DNA of 64,000 nucleotides from Dactylis glomerata (taxonomy: Eukaryota > Streptophyta > Magnoliopsida > Poales > Poaceae). This document shows positions 10,663 to 23,355 of the stretch, piece after piece (position 1 is the first letter of the stretch; each line of letters begins with the position of its first letter). The DNA lies in the NCBI GenBank assembly GCA_007115705.1, contig QXEO01000821.1, forward strand, positions 608,884 to 672,883, written 5' to 3'. The translations under genes and the position numbers were made by a program. The notes beneath the pieces were generated by a model. That model was not told the origin of the DNA, searched no databases, and saw nothing but the letters and a program-made list of their open reading frames with translations.

Positions 10663-11249
10663 GTCATCGAACCCAAAGGAAGCTACAGTAGAGGAGGAGA
10701 AGACCTCTACAATATAGACAACAAGCATATGAAAAACTGTTAGAAAAGTAGAATAGGAGAAATAAGGCTACTAAGCCATGAGTTATCAATAGGGCAATGC
10801 CCTCTAGACCCATAAAAAAGGTCACCGGCCGGGTCTCTTGGGACATCCCGTGTATCTTTACATTCAGCATAAATAAATAGACAAGTTCCTCCTTTTTGAG
10901 CTTACAAGTATTTTTTGCAAAATTCAAGCAAGTAGATTACAAGTGCTACACCATGAAAGTGAGGCAAACACACGAACAAATAGCGTCTTGAGCATAAGTT
11001 TCTGGCAAAGACATCAGAACACAAAAACTCTCGTGTTTACCAAGAGTACATATTACAACCATACATTACAAAGTTTGGTCCGCATCATCCACAAGGAGCG
11101 GGTTCAAGTAGTGATATTCACGAAAGAGGCAGAATCTTCTTGAAGTAGCATGGCAATAATAATCCTCGCCGGTTGAAGCGTGGCATCCATGTGAACCCGC
11201 AGCGTCGCCCTCCCTGGAGGCAAACTCAGAGACATGGAACTATAATTAA
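10663..11249. other. Element C: deletion junction and 3' non-coding sequence
   Basis: No credible gene. It joins the protease fragment directly to the region downstream of the antisense gene, so most of C's pol has been lost. The sequence is presumably the 3' UTR of the antisense gene plus remnant spacer. Confidence 0.5.
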
Positions 11250-14200
11250 GCCTTGGGTTCTACTTTTGTATCCATCCAAGGGCAAAATTAGCACCAGCCA
11301 CCAAGTTCAATTCTATCAAACGATGCACGCATCGGCTGGTGCTGAAAACATTGAGCAGTTGTCCAAAATTCTCCAGTGGAGGATTACGGGAAGCGCAACA
11401 GAATACATGGTTGTCAAAGATTTTCGACAACCATCGACTGACTCTCCGATATGTTGAGCATGATCCTGCGAAAGAATGATGGCGCTGCGACGACAAGGAT
11501 CAACCCAAAAAGTGTTAGTATATGTCGACGCCCTTTCAAGAGCTGCAATCCGTTCAGAAACGCAATGATTCTCATTGATAGGATTCAAGCAAGAACCTGC
11601 AAAAGTACAAATTTTAGCATGCAAAATCGAAGGAGCACAGCAAAATCTCAAGGGGGTTTCAAGGAAACTTACATTGCAGCTGCTCGCAGGCAGATTCTAT
11701 GATCCCAATAAGGAAGGAGTCGCATTCTTCGAGATGAATAATCTTGGCCATTAGATTAGACACCTGCTCCGCAAGCAAAGACACTCGCTTCGTCATGCCA
11801 AAAGATTTCCCAGCTTGATCCATAGCTTTCTTCGCCTGACACTTTAGCAGCTACAATCGACCTTCGAGATTGGCAAACCTCGACAAGTGCTCAGCACATC
11901 GACAAGGAGAACGAGAAGCAGCTCAAATCTCAGAGTTCAACATATTCGTAGGCGGCGAGTCACGATCACGATTCGGCGATCTACCAGTACATCTGGGCTG
12001 GAAGACAAAAGAATAACAGAGGAAAAATAACTCAAAACACAAGGGATGCTAGGAATAAACATTTCATAGAGCGAAATATTTACAAAGTACAGAGTTCCCC
12101 TATCGAATATCGGCAAAAGACACAAAAGTTTACTACATCAACTAGAAAAATAAAAACTATGGAAGAAGGCTAAAAAGTCTACGCCACCTTAGCAGCTGGC
12201 TCCATGGCAGTCAAAGGTGCAGAAGCTTCAGGGGTGCTGGAAGGAGTCATCGAAGATCTAGGCATGGATGTCGAGGAAGCTGCCGATGGAGAAATCAGAG
12301 ATACAATCTTAGGAGCATACAACTTCACCCTTGGAAGAATCCCTTCATTTTCGAAAGGGGACAAGCATGGAACGAACCAACCTTCTCCCAGTTCACTTCT
12401 TCGCCATGAGACTAGGCCAAGGCGATCACCCCTTTGATGCCTCGTGTCACACACGTACGCTTCAGCGCAAGGTTAGGGTCATCGGCGATCTCGAAAGCTT
12501 CGAGTAGTTTCTGAAGATTGTCGCCTGGTGTCTCCTTCTTCTTCTTCGGCCAAAACCCGACAAACATGTGGATTATCACATTGCGAGTAAGCTGGAGGAC
12601 ATTTTGAACAAGCTTCCAATTGGACTCCAGCAAGTCCACTGCAGCCAATAGAGGATCTTTGGTATTTGGCTGATGAAGCTTCCAAGATTCCCCAATCTTC
12701 TCTGTTGTACCACAGAGACACAAACAAAGAACCAGACACATATCAGCAAATGAAAGCATAAATAAGTAATTCAAGAGGAGTGACACGACACTTACTGCCA
12801 ACAAGGATGGAGATCTTGTCGAGACGCTCAGCTATGGACTGCTCCCGCTCGGCCTGCTTCTGCTAGGACTCTACCAAAGCCTTTTCAGCATTCTTAGCCT
12901 TGTTTTTTGCTGACTTAGCAGCCTTCTCAGCAGAAACCTTGGCCACATTGGCACTCTCCCAGGCCTCTCTAGATGCTTTTAGTTTGGCTTCCAGAGCTGA
13001 TATGCGAGCGTGAGCCATGACCAAAGCAGCTGCAAGCAAAGAAAAATACATCACTAACCTATAGAAGCATGGGTGAAAGCAAGTCAAATAATCACAAGCA
13101 CAAAGAAATATACCTTGAGAGGCATCAGTAGTCTCTTGAATCTTGACGCATTCATTGCCAAAGAAAGAAACTTCTGCATCAAGGCCTACATGGTACAAGT
13201 CGTATAAAAATCTTAAAGTCAAGGTTAAGAAAAGAATCGAGTATAAGCAGCACTACTCACATTGTCAGAAGAAGGAGAGGGCTGACGAACCTCAAGAGAA
13301 GCAGTCACCGCTGCTCCCATTTTCAGACGTTTTGAAGGAGCAGCCACCTTCTTCTTAGGAGGGACTGGCGACGGTTTAGTCATCGCAGTTTCCTCTTGAG
13401 ATTGTCCCTCGCGAGTAGCCGAAAAACCGAAAGGGGGAACTATAGCAGCATCCCTCTTTTGGCTTGTCGTTGTCACTAAAGGAGAAATCATTCGACATCA
13501 AGAAGAAGGGAAAGAGTCAATGGCAGAAAAACTAAGAAAGAAAAGCAAACTTACGAGTCCAGTAACTCGAACATATTAGGCTCAGGGTCCTTGGCAGCAG
13601 CAGCCTCCCCTGACGTTTCTTTCCTAACAGAGGTACTCGTGGAAGCTACGTCTCTAGCGCGCTTCCTCTTTCTCTCCAGATTTCAATCTTCGGAGACAAC
13701 AGGGGGAGGCGACGTAGTAGACCCACTCTCTTCTCGAGATTCTTCAGAATCATCTCTGTCCTGGCTTTCGTCAGCCTCGGGAGCTTCAGAACTAGCAGGT
13801 GTAGGATTAGCCTGGATTGTCCCTTCCTCGGGAAGATGAGGACGAGAAACCAAAACTTGATGATCCTGCAAAAGAACATTCACAAAAAAATGTCAACGAA
13901 CTTAACAAAACAAGACAACAAAGAATAGCAGTCAATAATATCGAGTGATAAGGCGCATACCGCGGGCAAGGGGTGCGTAGAGTTGAAAAAAGCAATTGTC
14001 AATGCGGGATTTCATGCTAAGAAGTGAGAGTAGTCAAAGATCGCAGCTGTTTGTCGAGACCCTTTTTCTCTAGGTCCTCATTGGACACTCGAGAAGGATC
14101 GGCCGAGCCTGAGTAAGACCATAACTTGGAAACTCGAGATTGGAGAGGCTGAATGCGCTTCTATAGGAAGAACGCCAATAGTTGTGTCCCTGTCAGTCTG

Positions 14201-14895
14201 CCTCTAGCTGCACTCTTTAGACTCTGAATTTGAGTCATCAAGGGCTTGATGTCATCGACTTCAGTTTTGGTAGGAGGGGAGTCCCACTATGTCAGTTTCA
14301 TCAAGCTTTTGCTGGCATCAAAGGGAGAGATACCAAACTTGTCAGAGGACACAACCTTTTGGTCCTTGATGTAGAACCACTTTTTCCTTCAACCCTGAAC
14401 TGAGATAGCCATGTTGAACTCAAGATAGTGTGACTCAGAGCGCACAAATACAACAGCCCCGCCCAGCTCATGATTTTTAGCTAACAAAACACTTGGGTGG
14501 AGGCGGAAAAGAAACTTCCAAAGAACCCAGTGTGGGTCAATTCCAAGAAAAGACTCGCAAAGAGTGATGAAATAGGCAATGTGGAGAATCGAATTTGGTG
14601 TGAGCTAGTGAAGCTGCACGCCATAAACAAAGAGAAGGCCATGAAGAAACTCATGGGCAGGAATAGAAAGGCTGCAGAGGAGAAAGGTTAGGAACATACC
14701 CAGATATCCGCCCGGAGGCTTGGGGATGCACTCGGCGCCGGGGAAGATGATCAGCACTGATTCAGGGAGAAGGCCCTCCTTTTTGGCCTTCTTTAGATCG
14801 GATTCCTCGAATGACAAAGGAACCCACTTGGTGGCCGCACTTTTGTTCCCCTTCTTAGTCATCTTCTCTCTGTGCACAACCTTCTTGATGGGCAT
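11250..14895 (-). pseudogene. Decayed multi-exon antisense gene of element C (Transposase_28-like plus coiled coils)
   Basis: The minus-strand ATG at 14895 opens a protein with the 'putative gypsy type transposon' signature: basic start, VPLSFEESDLKKAKKEGLLP, IPAHEFLHGLLFVYGVQLH, LTPNSILHIAYF and CESFLGIDPHW. Splice-like boundaries suggest exons at 14895-13961, 13865-13555, 13475-13261, 13185-13114, 13029-12796 and 12701-about 12180, with coiled-coil coding continuing to about 11250. Donors read GTAAGT, GTGAGT or GTATGC; acceptors end in AG. At least seven in-frame TAG codons lie where related proteins have Gln, plus TGA changes and small frameshifts. It runs opposite to gag, as in H and J. 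Its role is unknown. Confidence 0.72.
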
Positions 14896-15005
14896 TCACA
14901 AGCGACGTGCTTGGGGGCTGAGAGGAGAGTGCAGGCGCAAGGAGGAAGAAGCAATGGCGGCTGCGGAGGAATAGAGTGTTGGTAAACAGTAAAAACAGCA
15001 GTCCC

Positions 15006-15016
15006 TCTATATATAA
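15006..15016 (-). promoter_or_regulatory. TATA box of the element C antisense gene
   Basis: TTTATATATAG on the minus strand lies about 110 bp upstream of the antisense ATG at 14895, a normal plant spacing allowing a short 5' UTR. The remaining sequence to 15208, where element E begins, holds no gene. Confidence 0.55.
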
Positions 15017-15208
15017 AGCTTCTCCATGAAGGAACATGGGCCACGACGTGGCGCGTGAAGCGGAAGCGGCAAGCCCACTAACGGGCGGAAAATTTGGGAA
15101 ATTACTGCGCTGCCCATGTGCAACGGTCAGTGTTCAGTGAAATCATTTCAGAAAATGACTCCATCAATGACGTCATGAGTATCGAGTAAAGTCGACAAAG
15201 TTATAAAT

Positions 15209-16092
15209 TGTCGGCGGATTTTGTGTCGCAACAACACAAGGTACCACACGAAGGACCCAAAAATTCGAACGCAGGGGGCTGTACGCATGAGATCTAGAAT
15301 GCGATGAAACATGGCGACGGAAGACTCGAGACACCGGAGAGCTTGACGCATGACAGAGAGGGACACCGATCTTTATGCAGGTTCAGGGCCCTTGTGGTGA
15401 GGTAAAGCCCCTACTTCCTGCCTTCTTGTATTGCAACGTGATACCTCGCGAGGAGTACAAGGTCTTGGTTACAGAGCACTAGCTGGCTGGAGGTAGAAGA
15501 ACCAACTTAGCCTAGCTAGGAGCTCAGAATTGGGGATCGTTTCTAAGGGGTAGCCTCCCCTCCTTTTATAGCGCCGAGGTCCTCCTTCCCCTCATCAACT
15601 TGGGGAAGGGGTTGCCACAATACAGCCAAGGAGGGGGACAGCTGTAGTCTTCAGTCTTCGGTGGTCTCGGTCTATGTAGAGTAGTGGCGCCGGTCTACGG
15701 GAGTGGGTGGAGGAAGGCTGATGTCCTCCTCTGGTGACCTGCACCCTCCACCCTATTTTTAGGGGGTGGCAACAACCACCGTGCAGCTTTATGCAGGCAT
15801 GGCAGAGGCTGGTCGCCTCCTTGTCGGGGTAGTGTGGACGATACGCCAACTTCTGGTCTTATCCTCTTGCCAACACATGATCGTGCTGAGCTGGCGCATA
15901 TCTGGTCCCTCCCCTCATGAGGTACACCTCGCGAGGAGGTCTTCTGGTCCTTAGCGGTTTTGTCGTCGTTCTCCTCATGAGGGTCTTCCTTGCTGGGCTT
16001 CGGTCTTAATTTTGCTCCTAGGCCGAAGCTGAGCCATTGAAGTGGCCCAGGAGTAGGTGGACCGGCATACCCCAGTATCTAGAATATCGACA
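15209..16092 (-). repeat. 3' LTR of element E (884 bp)
   Basis: It begins TGTCGGCGGATTTTGTGTCG and ends ATATCGACA. It aligns along its length with both D LTRs, including the TACCTCGCGAGGAGTACAAG block and the TATA region (TATAAAAGGAGGG on the minus strand, about 15559-15571). It is followed on the inner side by a C/G-rich polypurine-type tract, as in D. Confidence 0.85.
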
Positions 16093-16479
16093 GTAGCCCT
16101 CGGGAGCCTAGACCACAAACGCTCCCTCTCGAGGGAGCGAAGGGTCAGGGGCCCCTAGAAGTTGCTGGGCCATCCAATGGCATGCGTCAATGCATGCGGT
16201 CAGAGGACCATGTGAAGATGCAGGGGCTGCGGACATGTGGCGTGACCGCGGCTAGTGAGACGAAGCGGTGGGCGATGCAGCAGTCCCCGATGCGTCAAAC
16301 CGCCATGATGGCACATCACTTCACTGCAGGAGTACTACGTCGATGCTCCAATTCCTGCGCTGGGACTTGACGCTTTGACGCTGGCCACCACCTTTAAATG
16401 TTGCTTCCTCGATGCCTTCTGCACACCACTTGCCTCCTCCCAGTGCTACTCTCCCACCGAAGAACACTTCCCCTGTGCC

Positions 16480-17268
16480 ATGGATCCCTCTGCCTCCTCC
16501 ACCGCCGCTGTATCCTCAGGCGCTGGAACGAAGCACCGCGGGTGCCCCCTCGGCAGCCGGAACAAGCTGAAGGTGCCCACCATCGGGGCGCCCAGAGCTG
16601 GAGGCCCCCTGCACATTGGGGCATCGGCACGGGGCACGGAGAACCGCGCTGCCCCGGGGACCTCTAGGGCTTTGACCCTTCGGGGTCCCGCACCAGGAGG
16701 TGCTCTGGCCACACCATCACCACTGGTGGCGGCAATGCCGGCTCCCCGCTCTGCAGGGAGCATTGATCGGGCACTCCGGAAGGCAGGGGCCATTCTAGGC
16801 CCCCTTCCCCTGGTCGTAGATGCCCCAGTGCCGCCGGAGGCGGCACCCTTCATGATCGGTGTGGTCACGACTCCTCGCCGCCTGGCAGCGATGGCCCTGG
16901 GACTCCTCATCATGCCAGGATCCTACTTCTTGGAGCTCCTTGTTGTTGTCCAGGACTGGAGCTTCACCACCCTCTGGTTGCCCGATGTGCTCCGGAGGGC
17001 GATCTACACTCCCGATCTCTCTGTTGGCGAGGTTGTGCTGGTGGAGCAGAGTAGGCCAGAGCTGATCTGGCCTATGGACATCATCCTCGGCGTGGGCGGC
17101 AATGCCATCCTCTCCGGGTGCTAGAGGGATTTCACCCTCGGTCACCACCTCCGCATCGGCGACCACCTCATCTTCCGCTTCAAGCTGGGGACATTGGAGG
17201 CCTCAGTGCGGGTCTTTACCGCCACCGGCGTTGGTCGCACCTACCCCCTTCCTGCGGCGGTGGTCTGA
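16480..17268 (+). pseudogene. Broken antisense AT-hook/B3-like gene of element E
   Basis: 262 codons from ATG 16480 to TGA 17266-17268 match the intact 254-residue ORF of D. The AT-hook core has decayed (KHRGCP against KRRGRP in D). The B3-like region is recognisable: FLELLVV, LWLPDVLRRAIY, then LGHHLRIGDHLIFRFKLG. A TAG at 17122-17124 replaces the conserved Trp of the domain (TGG in D), so the product would lose its last third. A TATA-like TTTAAATG lies about 90 bp upstream. It runs opposite to E's gag-pol. Confidence 0.8.
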
Positions 17269-17686
17269 AGGGGCGGCACCACCCTGGAGGTCTTCGGGGG
17301 ATGAGAACTAGCCTCCTCCCTTCTTTTGAATAGTAGTCATCGCTGGCGGGGTATGCCCCGTCGTGCTTTTGTCCCTTCCCCTGTTGGGGTTTGACGATGA
17401 AATGGTTTAGCTATTGCCTTTTCTTCTCCTTTTGCTTCTCATTTCTTTGCAATGTCCTGGTCGTCCGCTTGCTTGAGAGCCTGGCGAGTTGCTTGAGCTT
17501 GTGGGAGGCCTTCCAGTGCTTCAGAGCTCATGGCAGGGTCGACATCGGTGATGAAGATTGCTGATCCTGAGACAAGTAGTTGAAGAAAGAGTTGGGAAAC
17601 AAAAAACCCCAAATCCCCGAAAACGAAAAACAAATCGATAAAACAAAAAAAACGAATAAGATGCCCCTATGACCGGCATAGGGACC
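17269..17686. other. Element E 3' internal spacer
   Basis: No gene seen. It aligns with D downstream of the B3 ORF (about 44417-44840). It ends with GGACC (17682-17686), the left target duplication of element F. Confidence 0.6.
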
Positions 17687-19315
17687 TGCTACCGGTTGAT
17701 GGCGCCAGAAAATAAGTTGTTGGCATATAGTTGACGTGGGAGCAGACGGTCCTTGTGCGTGGTGAATAACCAGCCCGTTGGGAACCCCAAGAGGAAGGTA
17801 TGATGAGTATAGCAGCTAGTTTTCCCTCAGTTAAGAAACCAAGGTTTAATGTCGATCAGGAGAGGAGAGACAATGACGACTGAAGGTGATGCGGAACCTG
17901 CACACACACAAACAAATACTTTGTCCCCAACTTGCGATGAGGTTGTCAATCTCACCGGTTTGCTTGAAACAAAGGTTATGAGCGTATCGAGTGGAAAACA
18001 ATATAGTATGCGAGTAAAGTAAACAGTGCGAGTAAAGTAAACAGGTGATAGCAATATGATGTAAATAGGACCGGGGTCCACAGTTCACTAGTGGTGTCTC
18101 TCCATAGATAAAATAACACATGCTGGGTAAACAAATTACAGTTGGGTAATTGATAGAATAAAGATAACGTGATATGTCAAGAAGATCACTATGAGATTTA
18201 CTCTGGGCATTACAACAAAATACATAGACCGCCATCCAACTGCATCTATGACTAATAATCCACTCCCTGGGATATCAATCCGAACACCCTAGAAGTATTA
18301 AGTTGCGAACAACAGATAATTGCATTAAGCAAAGTGTGTAATGTAAACAAAGCATATGCCCTTGAGCATATGAATGTTGTTTTCTCCCTAGTAGCAACAG
18401 CACATCTACCACCTTAGAGGTTTCTGTCACTCCCCCAGGTGAAATAGAGGCATGAACCCACTATCGAGCATAAATACCCCCTCTTGGAGTCACTAGCAAC
18501 TACTCCGCCAAGATAGCTACTAACAACGGAGAGCATGCAAGATCATAAACAACATAGAGATAACAAAAGATAATATTCAGTACAGCAACTTAATCATAAA
18601 CACCAATATTCATCGGATCCCAACAAACCAAACATGTAGAATTACATAACGGTGATCTCAATCATGTAGGGCAGCTCATGAGATCTAAACATGAAGCACA
18701 TGGTGGAGAAGACAACCATCTAGCTACTGCTATGGACCCATAGTCCAAGGTAGACTACTCACTCATCGCTCCGGAGGCAAGCATGGCGATGAAGAAGACC
18801 TCCGGTGGCGATTCCCCTCTCCGGCAGGGTGCCGGGAAGAGCTTCTGGACCCTCCCGATCTTCGGGTCGACGACGGCGGCGGATCGCGATGTGTTTTGGA
18901 AAACTGATCGGGCCCTTAGGTTTTTCTCGTCGGGAGGTCTTTATAGGCGAAGGGGCGATGTCAGAGGAGGGGCCAGGTGCCCTCACGCGGGCCCGGCGCG
19001 GCCAGGGGGCTGGCCGCGCCACCCCTGCATGTGGGGCCCTGGCGACCCCCCTTCTACTCCTCTTCGGATCTCTAGAAGCTTCCGGGTAAAATAAGACTTC
19101 AGGATGTGGTTTCGTCCAATTCCGAGAATATTTCCTGTGTATCACTCTGAAACACAAAAACAGCAGAAAACAGGGAACTGGCACGGTGGCAACTCGTTAA
19201 TAGGTTAGTTCCGGAAAATGCATAAAAGTGCCACTAAGTGTAACGAAACAATAGGCAAATGGTGTAAAAACAAGCATGGAGCATCAAAAATTATAGATAT
19301 GTTTGAGACGTATCA
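17687..19315 (-). repeat. 3' LTR of element F (1629 bp)
   Basis: On the minus strand it starts TGATACGTCTCAAACATATC and ends at CGGTAGCA. It is the same length as the right LTR with only scattered substitutions. CTATAAAG on the minus strand (18938-18945) is a TATA candidate. Confidence 0.92.
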
Positions 19316-22192
19316 AGCATCCCCAAGCTTAACTCTTGCTCGTCCTCGAGTAGGTAAGTGATAACAAAAGAATAATTTTTGAGGTGACATGCACCTACAC
19401 AATCTTGATCATATATGTAAGCATTTGTGAGCTGGGATCATAAGAACTTAAAACATGGGCATGAAGATATAATCATGACAATAAGAACTTAGCAACCATG
19501 TTGTAAACATGCAAATGAACACAAACAAAAGATCATGAAAATGAAACAATGAAAGTCAAACGTGTGTTCAAATCATAAGGAAAAACATACAAATGGTTTT
19601 CGGCTTGTCCTTCAAAGAAAGCAAAACATAAATGCATAGGACACCTTCAAGTTTAAGAGGGCGACTAGATACAAATAATTTAAGAACAAGTGAAACCAAC
19701 AATATGAATCAATCAATGAACTTTGGGACAATGCATATCACACTAAGAATGACAACTATGCTCTCTTAATGGTGCATAAAGAAAGAAGGTGGTGACTCAA
19801 CATAGAAGTAAAAGAAAGGCCCTTCGCAGAGAGAAGCAGTGATTGCAAGTTTTATAACCTTCAAAAATTATGGTACTTACCGGCTTTGAGCTCTCATTGC
19901 CCCCATCATAAGCATCTTGAATGGTTAAAGTTAATGCGAGAACAATTATGATGCATATGCTTGACAAATCATAAGTTCAAAACCTTGTGCCCCGTGAATA
20001 CGAGTACCCAAACCTCATGCTACTTTACTTAGAGTCCCAAGCAAGGCTCTTGTCATTGTAAGTATATGCATATCATTGAGAACCGCCAATGGGGTACCTC
20101 CGTGCCCGATGACATGGAACAAGCCCACACCAAAATGACAGGACAAGCAGACAATGAACACCTCGACATCTCTTTTATTTGCCTTTTGTTTAGCTTTTTA
20201 TTATGAGATGTGTCGTCGAATGTTCACCATGGGTATGCTGCAAATTTCCACCATGAATTATGCATGGCTTAGATTGGCGGCCCGACATTTCCCTAACACA
20301 TATACAAACTCCATGATCCCCACAAGATTCCCAATTCATTTCACACCGCGGGCATCCATAAACAAAAGATCACGATATCAACTCAAATAAGAAGTGCAAT
20401 GTTGAAAGCTTGCCCCATGACAGCATGGCTGGGCTAGAATCCAACTTACAACTTGCAAGCATAACAACTCAACATAAGAGACCACAATGTCAAATTTTTT
20501 AGAACAGGAAAAAGTAAAGTGTGCCTTCCGGTTCGTGAGAGCTTTACTGACTGAATTTCGCATAACACTGGTAAGAGTTTAATTTGAAGAGAAAATAAAA
20601 GCAAGTCAAATTTACTTGGAATAGCAAATTGTAGTAGGTATGTATGGTGGACACTTTGGAAAACTTTGGCTTTTAGGAGTTGGATGCATGAGTAGAGCTC
20701 ATACTCAGTACAAGGCGAGGGCTAGCAAAAGACTGGGAGCGACCAACTAAGAGAGCAATAATGGCCATAATCATGCAAAGCGACAAAGCGACATTAAAAG
20801 AAGCATAAGATGGCATCAAAAGTCAAAAACTAAATGATCATGAAGGCTATTGGCGACTTTGTAAGAGTCTAACATGTGTGAGAATGCGCCAAGTCAACCC
20901 AAATAAAGCATCAAGGAGAAAACCAAAATAATGCTTCCATACAATAAAAACAACGCATGATTTTTTCAAAGGCTCATTAAGCAATCTCAGTTATTTGAGA
21001 CAAGTCATGCTACAGCAAAACCACTAAGCATGCTATCAAAAAGACATGAAGCATGACATGAAAAAGCCTAAGCCGCAGTCTACACAAGCTCCTTCTTGTA
21101 CCACTATTTTGCACAAAGCTTTTTCTCTTTTCCAACACCATTTGAAATTTTTATAAACACCTATTTTTGATGAAAACCAATAAAGATCAGAGGCAAAAAT
21201 ACACCTTGATGAAAAGATATGACAAGATCTGAATGCAAATCAAGGCGAAAACGAAAACTAAAAGCAGTAGCAGAAAAAGAAGAACACATGATAACCGATA
21301 AGAGTGAAAACTGAGTGTTCTTGGCAAATGAAAACGAGTACATCTCCTCCAAAAGAAAATTTGTTGGGGTCCAACCATTTATTGCAACAAACAAACAAAC
21401 TAAACAAACTAAGAAAACTAAAACAACTGACGCTCCAAGAAAAACACATAGTGCATGAAGCAATAAAAATATAGTGTTTTAAAAGGTGACCTGATTTTTG
21501 CCGATGAAGAAGGGGTGCCTTGGGGGCATCCCCAAGCTTTGACGCTTGTACTTCTTGGATATTTCTTGGGGTGATGCATGGGCATCCCCAAGCTTGAGCT
21601 TTTGTCCATTCTTCAACTCATCTCATCATTCTCCAATCCCTACACTTGAAAACTTCCTTCATACAAAACTAAACACAATTCTATTAGCAACATTAGTGTA
21701 AGCATAACATATAATCAATCCTCTATTTGCTTCAGGTTTCAACTCAAAACCACCACATATATAGCAGATACTACTGTAGCAACCTCCCCAAAAGTTCCGT
21801 GATCAAAAGAACTCAAAAGAAAGCGATAAAGTGGCAAACACAAATATTGGCAGAAATCTGTCAAAACTGAACAGCTGACAAAGGTCGAATTTTTGAGGGA
21901 TTTTCTGTTGCTCAAATCAAAAAGTGTTCAACTAACAAAAGTTTGGATATAACCTGGGGCATATGCACAAGAAATCGCAGGTCCAAAAGATAAACAGATA
22001 ATTTTCACGAATTTTTACAGTGCAGCACCGAAAACAGTTTCAGGACAGCAACATCCCCAAATCTTTACCTCACTCAAATTAGAGGCTTCTCTTGGCACAA
22101 AAACGAAATAAACAAGATAAGGAGTGGTCATCACAGTAGTAATGACTTCCAAGACTCAAATAAAAGAAAAATTACTAAAAATAAACATTGGG
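19316..22192. other. Element F non-coding interior with polypurine-type tracts
   Basis: There is no credible coding sequence in about 2.9 kb. Beside the left LTR the minus strand reads AAGCTTGGGGATGCT, a plausible polypurine tract. Two near-copies occur at about 21525-21540 and 21580-21595. The rest is AT-rich and may hold packaging signals; that role is inferred. Confidence 0.6.
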
Positions 22193-23224
22193 TTATCTCC
22201 CAAGAGTGCTTTTCTTTAACGCCTTTGAGCTAGGCGCAGAAGGTTTGAGAAGATGCTCACATAAGAAATATGAATTGAAGTAAAAGAGAGCATCAAGGAG
22301 CAAATGTAAAACACATTTAAGTCTAACCCACTTCCTATGCATAGGAATCTTGTAAGAAAATAAATTAAAGAAGCACATAGTAACAAGTATGGTTAGATAA
22401 AACAAGAGCAACTTCGGAACTTCCAATGTAAAGAGAGGTGTTTTAGTAACATGAGAATTCCAACAACCATATTTTCCTCTCTCATAATAATTTTCAGTAG
22501 CATCATGAACAAACTCAACAATATAAATATCACACTCACCCTCCTTTGTTAAGCATGGAGGGCGATCAAATAAGGTATTAGTTAAAGAGTTACTCTTATT
22601 GGGAGGTAGACATGGGTAACTCCATTCTTCCTCCTCTTGATCATCACTCTCCTCCTCTTTTTCATCCAATGAGCTTCCAATTTCTTCTTCCATAGGCTCC
22701 TTCAAGGCATTAGTCTCTTCCGTTGGAGAGCATCTATTAAGATATTTGAGAATATAGCCATTTCCTTCCTTGTAATTATCAAAGCAAAATGTGAGTATAT
22801 CATAAACCTCATATTTATAAGGTGCATCATCAGTATTTTCAAGCAAATAAGCAAGTTCAAATGCACCCTTCCAAGCAATAAATTCTTCAATTTGTTCCAC
22901 ATCATAAAAGTCATAATTTCCATTAATATAAGAAGATATGGTAACATCATCGTTATACTCACATTGAAAAGGGAGGTGTTTATACCTCCTATAGCAACTT
23001 ATATCTATCAAAGCAATAAGTAACATTATAAGTAGAGCAAACATTTCTAGCAATGATATACAATCTATTGATTTGTTCCCATAAGTGTTTCCCCTTTTGT
23101 GACAAGTGGTGTTCCTCATAATAATTTTGCTGCTCTTCTGTGAACCCACCTTGCCAAAAAGATTTAGTTTCAAAGAAACCAGCCATTGATAGAAAGCATG
23201 ATAAAGCAAGACAAGTAAAAACAA
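22193..23224 (-). CDS. 343-residue ORF of element F with hydrophobic ends, function unknown
   Basis: This is the only long ORF of F, starting about 130 nt downstream of the primer binding site where gag would normally be. The N-terminus is hydrophobic (MFLLVLLYHAFYQWLVSL), with another hydrophobic stretch near residues 60-75. The middle is acidic, with Glu/Asp runs around residues 185-205. The C-terminus has one or two membrane-type segments (LLLFYLTILVTMCFFNLF) followed by YKIPMHRKWVRLKC. It lacks gag, protease or polymerase motifs. A membrane or envelope-like product is possible, but the sequence does not show it. Confidence 0.55.
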   Translation of the reverse strand: MFLLVLLYHAFYQWLVSLKLNLFGKVGSQKSSKIIMRNTTCHKRGNTYGNKSIDCISLLEMFALLIMLLIALIDISCYRRYKHLPFQCEYNDDVTISSYINGNYDFYDVEQIEEFIAWKGAFELAYLLENTDDAPYKYEVYDILTFCFDNYKEGNGYILKYLNRCSPTEETNALKEPMEEEIGSSLDEKEEESDDQEEEEWSYPCLPPNKSNSLTNTLFDRPPCLTKEGECDIYIVEFVHDATENYYERGKYGCWNSHVTKTPLFTLEVPKLLLFYLTILVTMCFFNLFSYKIPMHRKWVRLKCVLHLLLDALFYFNSYFLCEHLLKPSAPSSKALKKSTLGR

Positions 23225-23355
23225 CTACAAAGGATTCTAATTTTTTTGGGTTTTTGATATAAAACGATGCAGGTAAAATAAATAAATAAAGCAAAACAAT
23301 AACAAAGTAAAGGATGTGTGTGCGAAAAACTCCCCTCGCATAAGTCTTCTCTTCC

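Noticed and set aside
16446..16913. Long minus-strand ORF opposite the E B3-like gene (and similar shadows at 43573-44118)
   Set aside because: Codon-complement shadow of a GC-rich coding strand; no domain, and the plus-strand frame is the one conserved between E and D.
18759..19184. 141-codon ORFs on both strands in F LTRs (also at 24456 and 28558)
   Set aside because: Repeated in every LTR copy with non-conservative differences, no start context or domain; LTR promoter/leader sequence.
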